A stretch of DNA of 13,810 nucleotides from Sphingomonas sp. UBA4766 (GTDB lineage Bacteria; Pseudomonadota; Alphaproteobacteria; Sphingomonadales; Sphingomonadaceae): NCBI GenBank assembly GCA_002403415.1, contig DHHS01000160.1, positions 6,093 through 19,902 of the forward strand, given 5' to 3'. Positions 1 through 7,079 of the stretch are shown one piece after another; the stretch's first letter is position 1, and each line of letters starts with the position of its first letter. The notes under the pieces were generated by a model. It made no database searches. It worked only from the letters and a program-made list of their open reading frames with translations, and was not told the origin of the DNA. A program made the position numbers and the translations under genes.

Positions 1-767
1 CCGCGATATTTGGCACCCGCGATCAGCGCGCCCATGTCGAGCGCCATCAGCTTGCGGTCCTTGAGCGTGTCGGGCACGTCACCATTGGCGATGCGCAACG
101 CGAGTCCTTCGGCAATTGCGGTTTTGCCGACGCCGGGCTCACCGATCAGCACCGGGTTATTCTTGGTGCGCCGCGCGAGAATCTGGACGGTGCGGCGGAT
201 TTCCTCGTCGCGGCCGATGACGGGATCAAGCTTGCCGTCCCGTGCCGCCTGGGTCAGGTCACGAGCAAATTTCTTGAGCGCGTCATATTGGCCCTCGGCG
301 CCCGCGCTGTCGGCGGTGCGGCCCCCGCGCAGGTCGCCGATCGCCTTGTTCAGCGCGTCCGCCTTCAAACCTGCCGCCGCCAGCGCTTTGCCGGCCGCCG
401 TGGCCGGCGACAGCACGAGCGCGAGCAGCAACCGCTCGACGGTGACGAAGCTATCGCCCGCCTTGGTGGCAACTTGTTCGGCGGTGTCGAGCACACGCAC
501 ACTGTCATTGTCGAGGCCGGGCTGCGCCTGCGCGCCGGAGCCGGAGACGGCGGGGATCTTCGCCAGAACCGCATCGGTTTCGGCCACGGCGCGCGCCGCA
601 TCGCCGCCCGCGGCCTTGATCAGCCCCGATGCCATGCCCTCATTATCCTCCAGCAACGCCTTCAGAATATGTTCGGGGGCAATCCGCTGATGGTTCATCC
701 GGATCGCAACGGTAAGCGCGGATTGCAGGAAGCCGCGCGCGCGATCGGTGAATTTGTCGATGTTCAT
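1..767 (-). CDS. clpB: ATP-dependent chaperone ClpB, N-terminal part (runs off left edge)
   Basis: ClpB is the cytoplasmic Hsp100 disaggregase that works with DnaK/DnaJ/GrpE to pull polypeptides out of aggregates. About 255 codons are visible. Residues 1 to about 145 form the Clp N domain (MNIDKFTDRARGFLQSA at the start, then a second Clp_N repeat with VTVERLLLAL). The first AAA+ domain follows: DPVIGRDEEIRRT, Walker A GEPGVGKT at residues 209-216, then the substrate-gripping pore loop GAKYRG at the window edge, with Tyr254. The ATG at 767 has a good AAGGAG site 7 bases upstream. All positions agree with full-length ClpB (usually about 860 residues), so the gene is cut only by the window. Its upstream region carries a heat-shock-like promoter. 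The gene is divergent from the acylase. Recognition is secure. Confidence 0.97.
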   Translation of the reverse strand, partial: MNIDKFTDRARGFLQSALTVAIRMNHQRIAPEHILKALLEDNEGMASGLIKAAGGDAARAVAETDAVLAKIPAVSGSGAQAQPGLDNDSVRVLDTAEQVATKAGDSFVTVERLLLALVLSPATAAGKALAAAGLKADALNKAIGDLRGGRTADSAGAEGQYDALKKFARDLTQAARDGKLDPVIGRDEEIRRTVQILARRTKNNPVLIGEPGVGKTAIAEGLALRIANGDVPDTLKDRKLMALDMGALIAGAKYR

Positions 768-795
768 GGCCGCTCCTTTTGACTGCTTTGCACCG

Positions 796-823
796 ATATA
801 GTGTTGCCGTTTTGCAACACAAG
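796..823 (-). promoter_or_regulatory. candidate sigma-32 (RpoH) heat-shock promoter of clpB
   Basis: On the minus strand CTTGTG (823-818) and CTATAT (801-796) are separated by 16 bases. This resembles the alphaproteobacterial RpoH pattern of CTTGAA followed by a C-rich/TAT -10 element. It would start transcription near 790, giving a leader of about 22 bases with AAGGAG before the clpB ATG. clpB is a classical RpoH target, which supports the call, but the -35 box is imperfect. Confidence 0.45.
801..820. repeat. perfect 7-bp inverted repeat in the clpB/acylase divergent region
   Basis: GTGTTGC (801-807) and GCAACAC (814-820) are exact reverse complements around a 6-base centre, CGTTTT. The repeat fills the spacer between the proposed clpB -35 and -10 elements and touches both. 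It could be an operator for a dimeric regulator or a hairpin in a transcript running toward the acylase. It is not a CIRCE element (TTAGCACTC/GAGTGCTAA). Function unknown. Confidence 0.5.
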
Positions 824-878
824 ATTCAGCGCTTGGCTTGGCAACAGCAGGCCCGCTACATGATTACCAAAAGTGGCG

Positions 879-885
879 AGAGGGG
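879..885 (+). promoter_or_regulatory. ribosome binding site that sets the acylase start at 891
   Basis: AGAGGGG lies 5 bases before the ATG at 891. The in-frame GTG at 873 has no purine-rich site in front of it, so the ATG is preferred. Confidence 0.6.
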
Positions 886-890
886 CGGCA

Positions 891-3062
891 ATGCGGCGGA
901 TTCTGGTGCGGGGCGGCTGGGCGGTGGCGGCGTTGCTGGCGGCAATCGCGATGGGCCTCGCCGTGTGGGAACCGCTGGTGGCACGCCCCGCCAATGCCCC
1001 CCGGCCGCGCACCTATAACACGCGGATCGTGCGCGATCTTTACGGAGTGCCGCACATCTTTGGCATCAGCGATGCCGATGTCGCTTATGGCATCGCCTAT
1101 GCCCATGCCGAGGATGATTTTGCGACGCTACAGCAAGTGGTTGCGATGACGCGGGGGCGCTTTGGCGCGATGGTGGGAGCAGACGGCGCGGGCGTTGATT
1201 TCGCGCTCCACTTCACCGGCGCACGCGACACGGTGGCGCGCGATTACGACAAGCAACCCGCCGATGTGCGCGCGCTGCTCGATGGCTATGCAGCCGGGCT
1301 GAACCGCTATGCGGATCAGCACCCGGACGAAGTCGCGCTGAAGAACCTGTTCCCGGTCGATGGCCGCGACATTGCGACAGGGTTTGTGCTGCGCTCGCCG
1401 TTTTTCTTTGGGCTCGATGCGGTGCTGGGCGCGCTGGCAAAGGATGGCCCCCTGCCGCGCGAGACGGCGGGTGCGAAACCCGACGTCGATAGCCCGCCAG
1501 CCCTCGCCCCCGGCGCACCCGAACCGCGCGCGAGCACCGAAAACGGGTCGAACGCCTTTGCCGTTGCACCCAAACGGTCGGCGGATGGCTTTACCCGGCT
1601 GGTGTCCAATTCGCATCAACCATGGCGCGGCCCGGTCGCCTGGTATGAACTGGTGGTGCACTCAAAGGCGGGTTGGGACTTTGCCGGCGCAACCTTCCCC
1701 GGTGCGCCCTATCCGCTGCTGGGCCACAACAAGACCCTGGGATGGACCAACACCGTCAATCGCCCCGATCTGATCGACCTTTACAAGCTGACGCTGGACA
1801 CCGCCGCCAAGCGCTATCGCTATGACGGGCAATGGCGCGATCTGGAGGCAGAGCGGGTTTGGCTGCCGGTCAAGCTGTTCGGCCCGTTCATGCTGCCGGT
1901 GCCGCGCATGATTTACCGCGCGGTACAGGGGCCGGTGTTCATCAACAAAAGCGGCGCCTTTGCGATCCGCTATGGCGGCGCCGATCAGCTCCGCATGGTC
2001 GAGGAATATTACCGGCTGAACAAGGCGCGCGATTTTGCACAGTGGCAGCGCGCGCTGGCGATCCAGGGGGTGCCCGCAACCAATTTCATCTATGCCGATG
2101 CGGTTGGCAATGTCGCGCACATCTACAACGCGTCCTTCCCCAATCGGCGACCGGGATTTGATTACAAGACCGTGCTGGCGGGTGACACGTCGCGCAATTT
2201 CATGCCGGGCACGGTCGCATGGGGGGCGGTGCCCAAAAACATCAATCCCGGCTCCGGCTTTGTCATCAACGCCAACAATACGCCGTTCCATGCGTCGGGC
2301 GCTGGCTATGAGCTTGACCCGGCGGCATTTTCGCCGCTCCTCGGGATTGAAACTCACACGACCAATCGCGGCACCCGCTCGGTCGAGCTGCTGGGGGCCG
2401 ATCCGTCGATCAGCGCCGCGGAGCTTTACGCGATCAAATTCGACACAACAGTCAGTCGCCGGAGCTGGGCGGCGAAATGGTTTGCCGCACTCGGTGCGGT
2501 TGACCCGCGCGGGGATGCGCAGATCGCGGCGGCAAAGGCGCTGCTGGCGCGCTGGGATTGGAATTTCGACGGGCGAGGGCGGGCGGACGCCCTGGCAGCG
2601 ATCCTGCTCAGGGTCGGCAATCGCTGGCATTACCCAGCGAAAGACCCCGCCGATCCGGGCGCTGAACTGGCCAAGGCCGTCGGCTACCTGACTCGTTATT
2701 TCGGACGGATCGACCCACCGCTCGGGCACGTGCTCCGCCTGCGTCAAGGGGATGGGGTGCGCCGGGTTGACCTACCGCTCGACGGCGGGGCCGATGTTCT
2801 GCGCGCGACCGCCAACTGGGATGAGGATGTCGATGGCCGACTGGCGGTGAAACATGGCGACAGCTTCATCATGTTCATGGCGTGGGACCGCGCCGGGCGC
2901 GTGCGGTCACGCTCGATCCAGCCCTTTGGCGCGGCGACCACACGGCCGCAGTCAAAACATTATGCCGATCAGGCAGCGCTGTTTGCCGCCCATCGACTCA
3001 AGCCCGTGTGGTTCGACCCGGCCGAACTCGCCCCGCATGTCGAATCCGATTACCGCCCATGA
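891..3062 (+). CDS. penicillin-acylase-family Ntn-hydrolase (AHL acylase / PvdQ-like)
   Basis: This is a periplasmic amide hydrolase precursor of 723 residues, made as one chain and expected to cut itself into alpha and beta chains. Residues 9-26 form a signal peptide or signal anchor. RDLYGVPHIFG (residues 48-58) and the YGIAYAHAEDDF stretch are alpha-chain hallmarks. A Pro/Ala-rich linker (about 188-218) precedes the autocleavage point NGSNAF, leaving Ser220 as the beta-chain N-terminal nucleophile. Counting Ser220 as beta-1, His falls at beta-23 and Val at beta-70, the same catalytic and oxyanion positions as in PvdQ. An INANNTPF motif near beta-243 probably supplies the oxyanion Asn. Related enzymes cleave N-acyl-homoserine lactones, acylated siderophore precursors, cyclic lipopeptides or beta-lactams, and the substrate cannot be chosen from sequence. 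An alternative GTG start at 873 would add six residues. It is divergent from clpB and upstream of the M16 gene on the same strand. Confidence 0.9.
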   Translation: MRRILVRGGWAVAALLAAIAMGLAVWEPLVARPANAPRPRTYNTRIVRDLYGVPHIFGISDADVAYGIAYAHAEDDFATLQQVVAMTRGRFGAMVGADGAGVDFALHFTGARDTVARDYDKQPADVRALLDGYAAGLNRYADQHPDEVALKNLFPVDGRDIATGFVLRSPFFFGLDAVLGALAKDGPLPRETAGAKPDVDSPPALAPGAPEPRASTENGSNAFAVAPKRSADGFTRLVSNSHQPWRGPVAWYELVVHSKAGWDFAGATFPGAPYPLLGHNKTLGWTNTVNRPDLIDLYKLTLDTAAKRYRYDGQWRDLEAERVWLPVKLFGPFMLPVPRMIYRAVQGPVFINKSGAFAIRYGGADQLRMVEEYYRLNKARDFAQWQRALAIQGVPATNFIYADAVGNVAHIYNASFPNRRPGFDYKTVLAGDTSRNFMPGTVAWGAVPKNINPGSGFVINANNTPFHASGAGYELDPAAFSPLLGIETHTTNRGTRSVELLGADPSISAAELYAIKFDTTVSRRSWAAKWFAALGAVDPRGDAQIAAAKALLARWDWNFDGRGRADALAAILLRVGNRWHYPAKDPADPGAELAKAVGYLTRYFGRIDPPLGHVLRLRQGDGVRRVDLPLDGGADVLRATANWDEDVDGRLAVKHGDSFIMFMAWDRAGRVRSRSIQPFGAATTRPQSKHYADQAALFAAHRLKPVWFDPAELAPHVESDYRP

Positions 3063-3078
3063 ACTGCCCGTAAGCCCG

Positions 3079-3106
3079 TTGCCAAGCCGGATGTGACCGT
3101 TATAGT
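3079..3106 (+). promoter_or_regulatory. candidate housekeeping promoter for the M16 peptidase gene
   Basis: TTGCCA (3079-3084) and TATAGT (3101-3106) each match the sigma-70 consensus at 5 of 6 positions and are separated by 16 bases. Transcription would start near 3113, about 32 bases before the ATG at 3145. The 82-base gap therefore probably gives the peptidase its own promoter rather than leaving it dependent on the acylase transcript. Confidence 0.5.
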
Positions 3107-3144
3107 CCACCATAGCACTGCCCTCCCCAGAAAGGATTTCACCC

Positions 3145-5967
3145 ATGACGCTCAAGATGTTCGCCCGCGCGGGCGTGGCGCTTGCCGCCCTTGCCCTGCC
3201 GCTTGCCGCCGTGCACGCGCAGGAGGTAAAACCTGCGCCGGTTGCCGATCTCGTCAAGCGCGTCGACATTCCCTATCAGCGTTTCACGCTGCCCAATGGG
3301 CTGCGCGTCATCGTCCATACCGACCGCAAGGCGCCGGTGGTCGCGGTCAGCGTGTGGTATAATATCGGGTCGAAGTTCGAGCCGAAGGGCCGCACTGGCT
3401 TTGCCCATTTGTTCGAACATCTGATGTTCAACGGCAGCGAGAATGCGCCGGGCGATTTCTTTGAGCCGCTGAAGCAAGTCGGCGCGACCGACCTGAACGG
3501 GACCACCAATTACGACCGCACCAATTATTTCGAAACAGTGCCGACCGCCGCGCTTGAAAAGGCGTTGTTCCTCGAAAGCGACCGGATGGGTTATCTGCTC
3601 GGCGCGGTGACGCAGGAAGTGCTGGATGAGCAGCGTGGCGTGGTGCAGAATGAAAAGCGTCAGGGTGATAATCAACCCTATGGCCTGCGCCAGTATAAGC
3701 AGCTTGAGGGGCTGTTCCCCGCCGACCATCCCTATGGCCATTCGGTGATCGGGTCGCTCGCCGATCTTGATGCCGCCAGCCTTGACGATGTGAAAAACTG
3801 GTTCCGCAGCCACTATGGCCCGAACAATGCAGTGCTCGTGCTGGCGGGCGATGTTGATTTGGCGACGGCCAAAGCGCTCGTCACCAAATATTTCGGCAAT
3901 ATCAAGGCCGGGCCCAAGACCGAGCTGCCCGACGCCCCCATCCCCACACTCCCGGCGCCCAAAAGCGATGTGATCCACGACCGTGTCGGCGCGGCGCTGG
4001 TAACGCGGCAATGGGTCGTGCCGGGGCTGAATGACAAGGATGCCGCAGCACTTCAGGCGGGTGGATCGGTGCTGGGCGGGCTGTCAAGCGCGCGCCTCAA
4101 CAATGCGCTGGTGCGGCAGGAAAAGCTCGCGATTCAGGTGAGCGCGGGCGTGCAATCGCTTGCGCAGCTCGGCATTTTCCAAGTCATCATGGTCGTGCGC
4201 CCCGGGGTTGACGTCGACGCCGCGAGCAAAAGGCTCGACGAACTCGTCGCAGACTTTATCAAGACCGGCCCGACGGCGGACGAGATTCAGCGCACCGTCA
4301 CCAGCGCGGTGTCGCGCCGGATCAGCGGGCTGGAATCGGTCGGCGGCTTTGGCGGAAAAGCGGTCGCGCTGGCACAGGGGGAACTCTATTCGGCTGATCC
4401 CGGCTATTTCAAGAAGCAGCTGACTGCGCTGGCCGCGCAAACCCCGGACAGCGTGCGCGCCGCGATGCAGAAATGGCTGACGCGCCCCGTTTACAATCTG
4501 TCGATCTTGCCCGGCGCGCGCGAGGCGGCCAGCGACACCGCCGCCCCGCAAAAGCCGCTGGTGAGCCCGCCCGCGCTAAAGCCCGCCAATTCGCGCGCGG
4601 AAGCCGACCCAGCCGTCGGCCCGGTGGCCAATCTGGTGTTCCCAAAGGTGGAGCGCGCGCGCCTGACCAATGGCATCGAAGTGGTCTATGCCCAGCGCAC
4701 CGCTGTCCCCGTCACCCGTGCACTGCTCAGCTTTGATGCGGGCGCGGTGGCGGACCCGGCCGACAAGCTGGGCCTGCAGCGATTGGCGCTGTCGATGCTG
4801 ACCGAGGGCACGAAGACTCGCAATTCGATTGCGCTGGCCGAAGCGCGTGAACGGCTGGGCGCGGTGATCGGCACCGGGGCAAGCGCGGACCGCACCTTTC
4901 TGAGCGTTGAGGCGCCAAGCGCCAATGCCTATGGGGCGTTCGACCTTTTCGCCGATGTCGTGCGCCATCCCGCCTTTGCGCCCGAAGAAGTCGCCCGGCT
5001 GCGCACCACGCAATTGGCGGGCATTCGTCAGGAACTGACCAATCCCGGCGGGCTGGCAGGCCGCGTGCTGCCCCGCCTGATCTATGGCCCATCGCCCTAT
5101 GCCAAGACCGGCAGCCAGAATGGCGATGCGGCCACCGTCGCCAAGCTGACCCGCGACGACCTTGTCGCCTTTCATCAGGCTTGGATCCGGCCCGACAAGG
5201 CCAAGCTGTTCATCGTCTCGGACCGACCGCTGGCCGAACTGCTTCCGTTGCTCGACCGCGAACTGGGTGATTGGGCAGTATCGGGCGTTGCAGGGGTGAA
5301 AGATTTGAGCACCGCGCCGGTTCAGTCCGCACCCAAGATCGTGCTGATCGACCGGCCCGATTCACCGCAATCGCTCATCACCGCCGGGCAGCTCACGCCG
5401 GTAAAGGGCAGCGACGATTTGCTCAATTACCGCACCGCCAATGATGTGCTGGGGGGCGGATTCCTGTCGCGGATCAACCTGGACCTGCGCGAGACCAAAC
5501 ATTGGTCTTACGGTGCAGGCGGTGGCTTTGCGCAGACCGAGCAGCTCGTCACCTATCGCATCAACGCGCCGGTCCAGGCCGACCGCACCGGCGATTCGAT
5601 CAAGTCGCTCCAGACCGACTTGAAGGAATTTCTGGGCGAGAAGGGGATTAGCGACGCCGAATTCACCCGCACCATCAACGGCGCGACTCGCGAACTGGCC
5701 GGGCGGTTTGAAACGGCGGACGCGGTGCTGAACGCGATGCTCGACAACGATCAGTATAAACGGCCCGATGATTATTACGCGACGATCACCCAGAAATACC
5801 GCGCCATGACCCGCGACCAGCTTGATGCAGCGGCGCGGCGAGCGATTGATCCCGACAAATTTGTCTGGGTCGTGGTCGGCGATGCAAAGGTTGTGCGGCC
5901 ACAGCTTGACTCCATCGGCCTGCCGGTTGAGGTGATTGCCGCCGCGTCCGTTCCGGGCGCGAACTAA
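3145..5967 (+). CDS. secreted two-domain M16 (pitrilysin/PqqL-type) zinc metallopeptidase
   Basis: This 940-residue peptidase has a clear signal peptide (residues 1-25, hydrophobic core then VHA, cut before QEVKP), so it acts in the periplasm. The first M16 domain (about 40-480) holds the inverted zinc motif HLFEH at 88-92 (two His ligands and the catalytic Glu91). Glu170 in NEKR is the probable third ligand, 77 residues after the motif. A Pro/Ala-rich linker (about 485-510) joins a second M16 fold (about 515-930), in which no HxxEH is present; such halves are structural and help close the chamber. M16 enzymes degrade unfolded or short peptides. The ATG at 3145 has a GAAAGGA site 8 bases upstream. 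The small gene at 5983 starts 15 bases after the stop and is probably co-transcribed. Substrate unknown. Confidence 0.93.
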   Translation: MTLKMFARAGVALAALALPLAAVHAQEVKPAPVADLVKRVDIPYQRFTLPNGLRVIVHTDRKAPVVAVSVWYNIGSKFEPKGRTGFAHLFEHLMFNGSENAPGDFFEPLKQVGATDLNGTTNYDRTNYFETVPTAALEKALFLESDRMGYLLGAVTQEVLDEQRGVVQNEKRQGDNQPYGLRQYKQLEGLFPADHPYGHSVIGSLADLDAASLDDVKNWFRSHYGPNNAVLVLAGDVDLATAKALVTKYFGNIKAGPKTELPDAPIPTLPAPKSDVIHDRVGAALVTRQWVVPGLNDKDAAALQAGGSVLGGLSSARLNNALVRQEKLAIQVSAGVQSLAQLGIFQVIMVVRPGVDVDAASKRLDELVADFIKTGPTADEIQRTVTSAVSRRISGLESVGGFGGKAVALAQGELYSADPGYFKKQLTALAAQTPDSVRAAMQKWLTRPVYNLSILPGAREAASDTAAPQKPLVSPPALKPANSRAEADPAVGPVANLVFPKVERARLTNGIEVVYAQRTAVPVTRALLSFDAGAVADPADKLGLQRLALSMLTEGTKTRNSIALAEARERLGAVIGTGASADRTFLSVEAPSANAYGAFDLFADVVRHPAFAPEEVARLRTTQLAGIRQELTNPGGLAGRVLPRLIYGPSPYAKTGSQNGDAATVAKLTRDDLVAFHQAWIRPDKAKLFIVSDRPLAELLPLLDRELGDWAVSGVAGVKDLSTAPVQSAPKIVLIDRPDSPQSLITAGQLTPVKGSDDLLNYRTANDVLGGGFLSRINLDLRETKHWSYGAGGGFAQTEQLVTYRINAPVQADRTGDSIKSLQTDLKEFLGEKGISDAEFTRTINGATRELAGRFETADAVLNAMLDNDQYKRPDDYYATITQKYRAMTRDQLDAAARRAIDPDKFVWVVVGDAKVVRPQLDSIGLPVEVIAAASVPGAN

Positions 5968-5982
5968 TCAGGAGAGACGATC

Positions 5983-6285
5983 ATGTCAGCAGTCGATGGC
6001 ACCTGGGAAACAACTGTCAAGTCGCCGCTGGGCGATCAAAAATCGACCATCGTCGTGAAGAGCGATGGCGATCGCTGGACCGGCACCAGCACAGGCCAGA
6101 TGGGTTCGGTCGACATCACCGACGGCACGCTTGATGGCAATACGCTGAACTGGACGATGGCAATGACCGTGCCCATGCCGATGACGCTGACCTGCACCGC
6201 GACCGTTGACGGCGACACCATCACCGGGTCAATCGGCGCGGGCGCCTTTGGCAATTTCCCGATGTCGGGCACGCGCATCGGCTAA
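5983..6285 (+). CDS. small hypothetical protein, probably all-beta
   Basis: This is a 100-residue protein with no signal peptide or membrane segment. It opens MSAVDGTWE and alternates short strands with Gly/Asp turns (GDRWTGTSTG, TLDGNTLNW, TVDGDTITG, ending GAFGNFPMSGTRIG), the look of a small antiparallel beta sheet or barrel. A Met/Pro/Thr-rich strand occupies residues 59-71. Proteins of this style occur in sphingomonads as unnamed conserved proteins, sometimes as a domain fused to amidohydrolases; that is from memory and I assign no function. GGAGAG at 5971-5976 is 6 bases before the ATG, and the gene follows the M16 stop by 15 bases, so the two are probably one operon. The coding call is firm because of the ribosome site, spacing and codon use. 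Confidence 0.8.
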   Translation: MSAVDGTWETTVKSPLGDQKSTIVVKSDGDRWTGTSTGQMGSVDITDGTLDGNTLNWTMAMTVPMPMTLTCTATVDGDTITGSIGAGAFGNFPMSGTRIG

Positions 6286-6295
6286 AGCACCGCTC

Positions 6296-6312
6296 AACCG
6301 CCTTTGGTGGTT
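6296..6312 (+). terminator. weak hairpin after the M16 operon; notes on the 6286-6490 gap
   Basis: AACCGCC and GGTGGTT pair around a TTT loop (six Watson-Crick pairs and one G-T), 10 bases after the stop of the small gene. No T-run follows, so it is at best a weak or Rho-assisted stop. The rest of the 205-base gap to 6490 holds an AT-rich patch, GATAATAAC at 6438-6446, which could be a -10 element for the next gene. I find no convincing -35 for it. Confidence 0.25.
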
Positions 6313-6477
6313 ACGAACCGGCCTCGCCCTCCCACCCGGAGCGCGGGGCCGTGTCATGTCCAATCCCCCTCCCTTGTCGTGCTGGGCCACGGCAGCGATG
6401 GCGCGACCGGATGCCACCGGGCGACATACCGTATTGCGATAATAACACACTCGGCTTATGATGCCCCCGCACGATTT

Positions 6478-6482
6478 GGGAG
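6478..6482 (+). promoter_or_regulatory. ribosome binding site that sets the DUF2306 start at 6491
   Basis: GGGAG lies 8 bases before the ATG at 6491. Upstream in-frame ATG codons at 6458 and 6461 have no such site and would add a charged tail before the first membrane helix. Confidence 0.5.
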
Positions 6483-6490
6483 CGAGAAGG

Positions 6491-7021
6491 ATGAGTGACC
6501 TGACACTGCTGCTCAAAGTTCATGTCGCATCGGCGCTTGCGGCGCTTGCGCTTGGCGCGATCGTTTTCGCACTACCCAAAGGGGATAGCGTCCATCGGCG
6601 CGTTGCCTCGGCTTACGTTATGGCGATGATGGCGACGATCGGTTCGGTCATTTTCGTCCCCGCGACCGTGCTCGAATTCGGCAACACCGGATGGGGCTTT
6701 TTCCATCTGTTCATCGTCGTTGGCGGCGCGAGCTCGGCAGTCGGTGCCTTTGCCCTTTGGCGGTGGCGAGTAACGGGCGATCCCGAATGGCTGCGCAACC
6801 ATCAGATGCGGTTCGCGTTCAGCTATGCTGGGCTGGTGATGGCCGGCACCAGCCAGATTTTCACCAATCCCCGCTTCGGCATCGTGACGGCGATGGCGAT
6901 CGAATCGTTCTGGGCGATCTTCGCGATAGTCAATCTGGCGATTCTGGGCACAACAATGTGGATCGTGCAGCGCTTCCTGGCGCGAGGCGATCCTCGCAGG
7001 CGCTATGCTCTAAGGCCATGA
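6491..7021 (+). CDS. DUF2306-type multi-pass inner-membrane protein
   Basis: This 176-residue integral membrane protein has about five hydrophobic segments (roughly 8-28, 41-60, 68-92, 108-128, 140-164) and a basic C-terminal tail (RGDPRRRYALRP). The family pattern is visible: a His in helix 1 (KVHVAS, His11), a loop LPKGDSVHRRVASAY with His35-Arg36, an FFHLF motif (His72), and RNHQMRFAFSY with His104 before helix 4. The function of DUF2306 is not established; the conserved membrane histidines have the look of a cofactor- or metal-binding protein, but that is speculation. I chose the start at 6491 over 6458 on the ribosome site. The gene stands alone, converging on the ABC operon that ends 58 bases away. 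Confidence 0.82.
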   Translation: MSDLTLLLKVHVASALAALALGAIVFALPKGDSVHRRVASAYVMAMMATIGSVIFVPATVLEFGNTGWGFFHLFIVVGGASSAVGAFALWRWRVTGDPEWLRNHQMRFAFSYAGLVMAGTSQIFTNPRFGIVTAMAIESFWAIFAIVNLAILGTTMWIVQRFLARGDPRRRYALRP

Positions 7022-7054
7022 ACACGCCGGATCAGGCAGCGCGGGATTAATCGC

Positions 7055-7077
7055 CGCCAATGGCTTCCGCTTGGGCG
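7055..7077. terminator. possible shared hairpin between convergent genes
   Basis: CGCCAA (7055-7060) can pair with TTGGGCG (7071-7077) with one bulged G, around a 10-base loop, in the 58-base gap between the stops of the DUF2306 gene and the DUF3526 permease. There is no T-run on either side, so a terminator role is a weak suggestion. Confidence 0.2.
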
Positions 7078-7079
7078 CA

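Noticed and set aside
801..820. CIRCE/HrcA element upstream of clpB
   Set aside because: The inverted repeat GTGTTGC-N6-GCAACAC does not match the TTAGCACTC-N9-GAGTGCTAA pattern.
1662..2747. Long minus-strand open frame (361 codons) inside the acylase gene
   Set aside because: It lies opposite a clearly conserved acylase, has no recognisable domain and is rich in Arg/Pro/Gly as expected for antisense frames in GC-rich DNA.
3139..4011. Minus-strand open frame of 290 codons opposite the M16 peptidase
   Set aside because: The M16 frame carries signal peptide and HLFEH motif; the antisense frame shows no domain or ribosome site.
7018..7050. Ten-codon ORF (ATG overlapping the DUF2306 stop as ATGA, ending TAA)
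   Set aside because: The only AAGG is two bases from the ATG, too close to act well, and the peptide MNTPDQAARD has no recognisable feature; probably chance.
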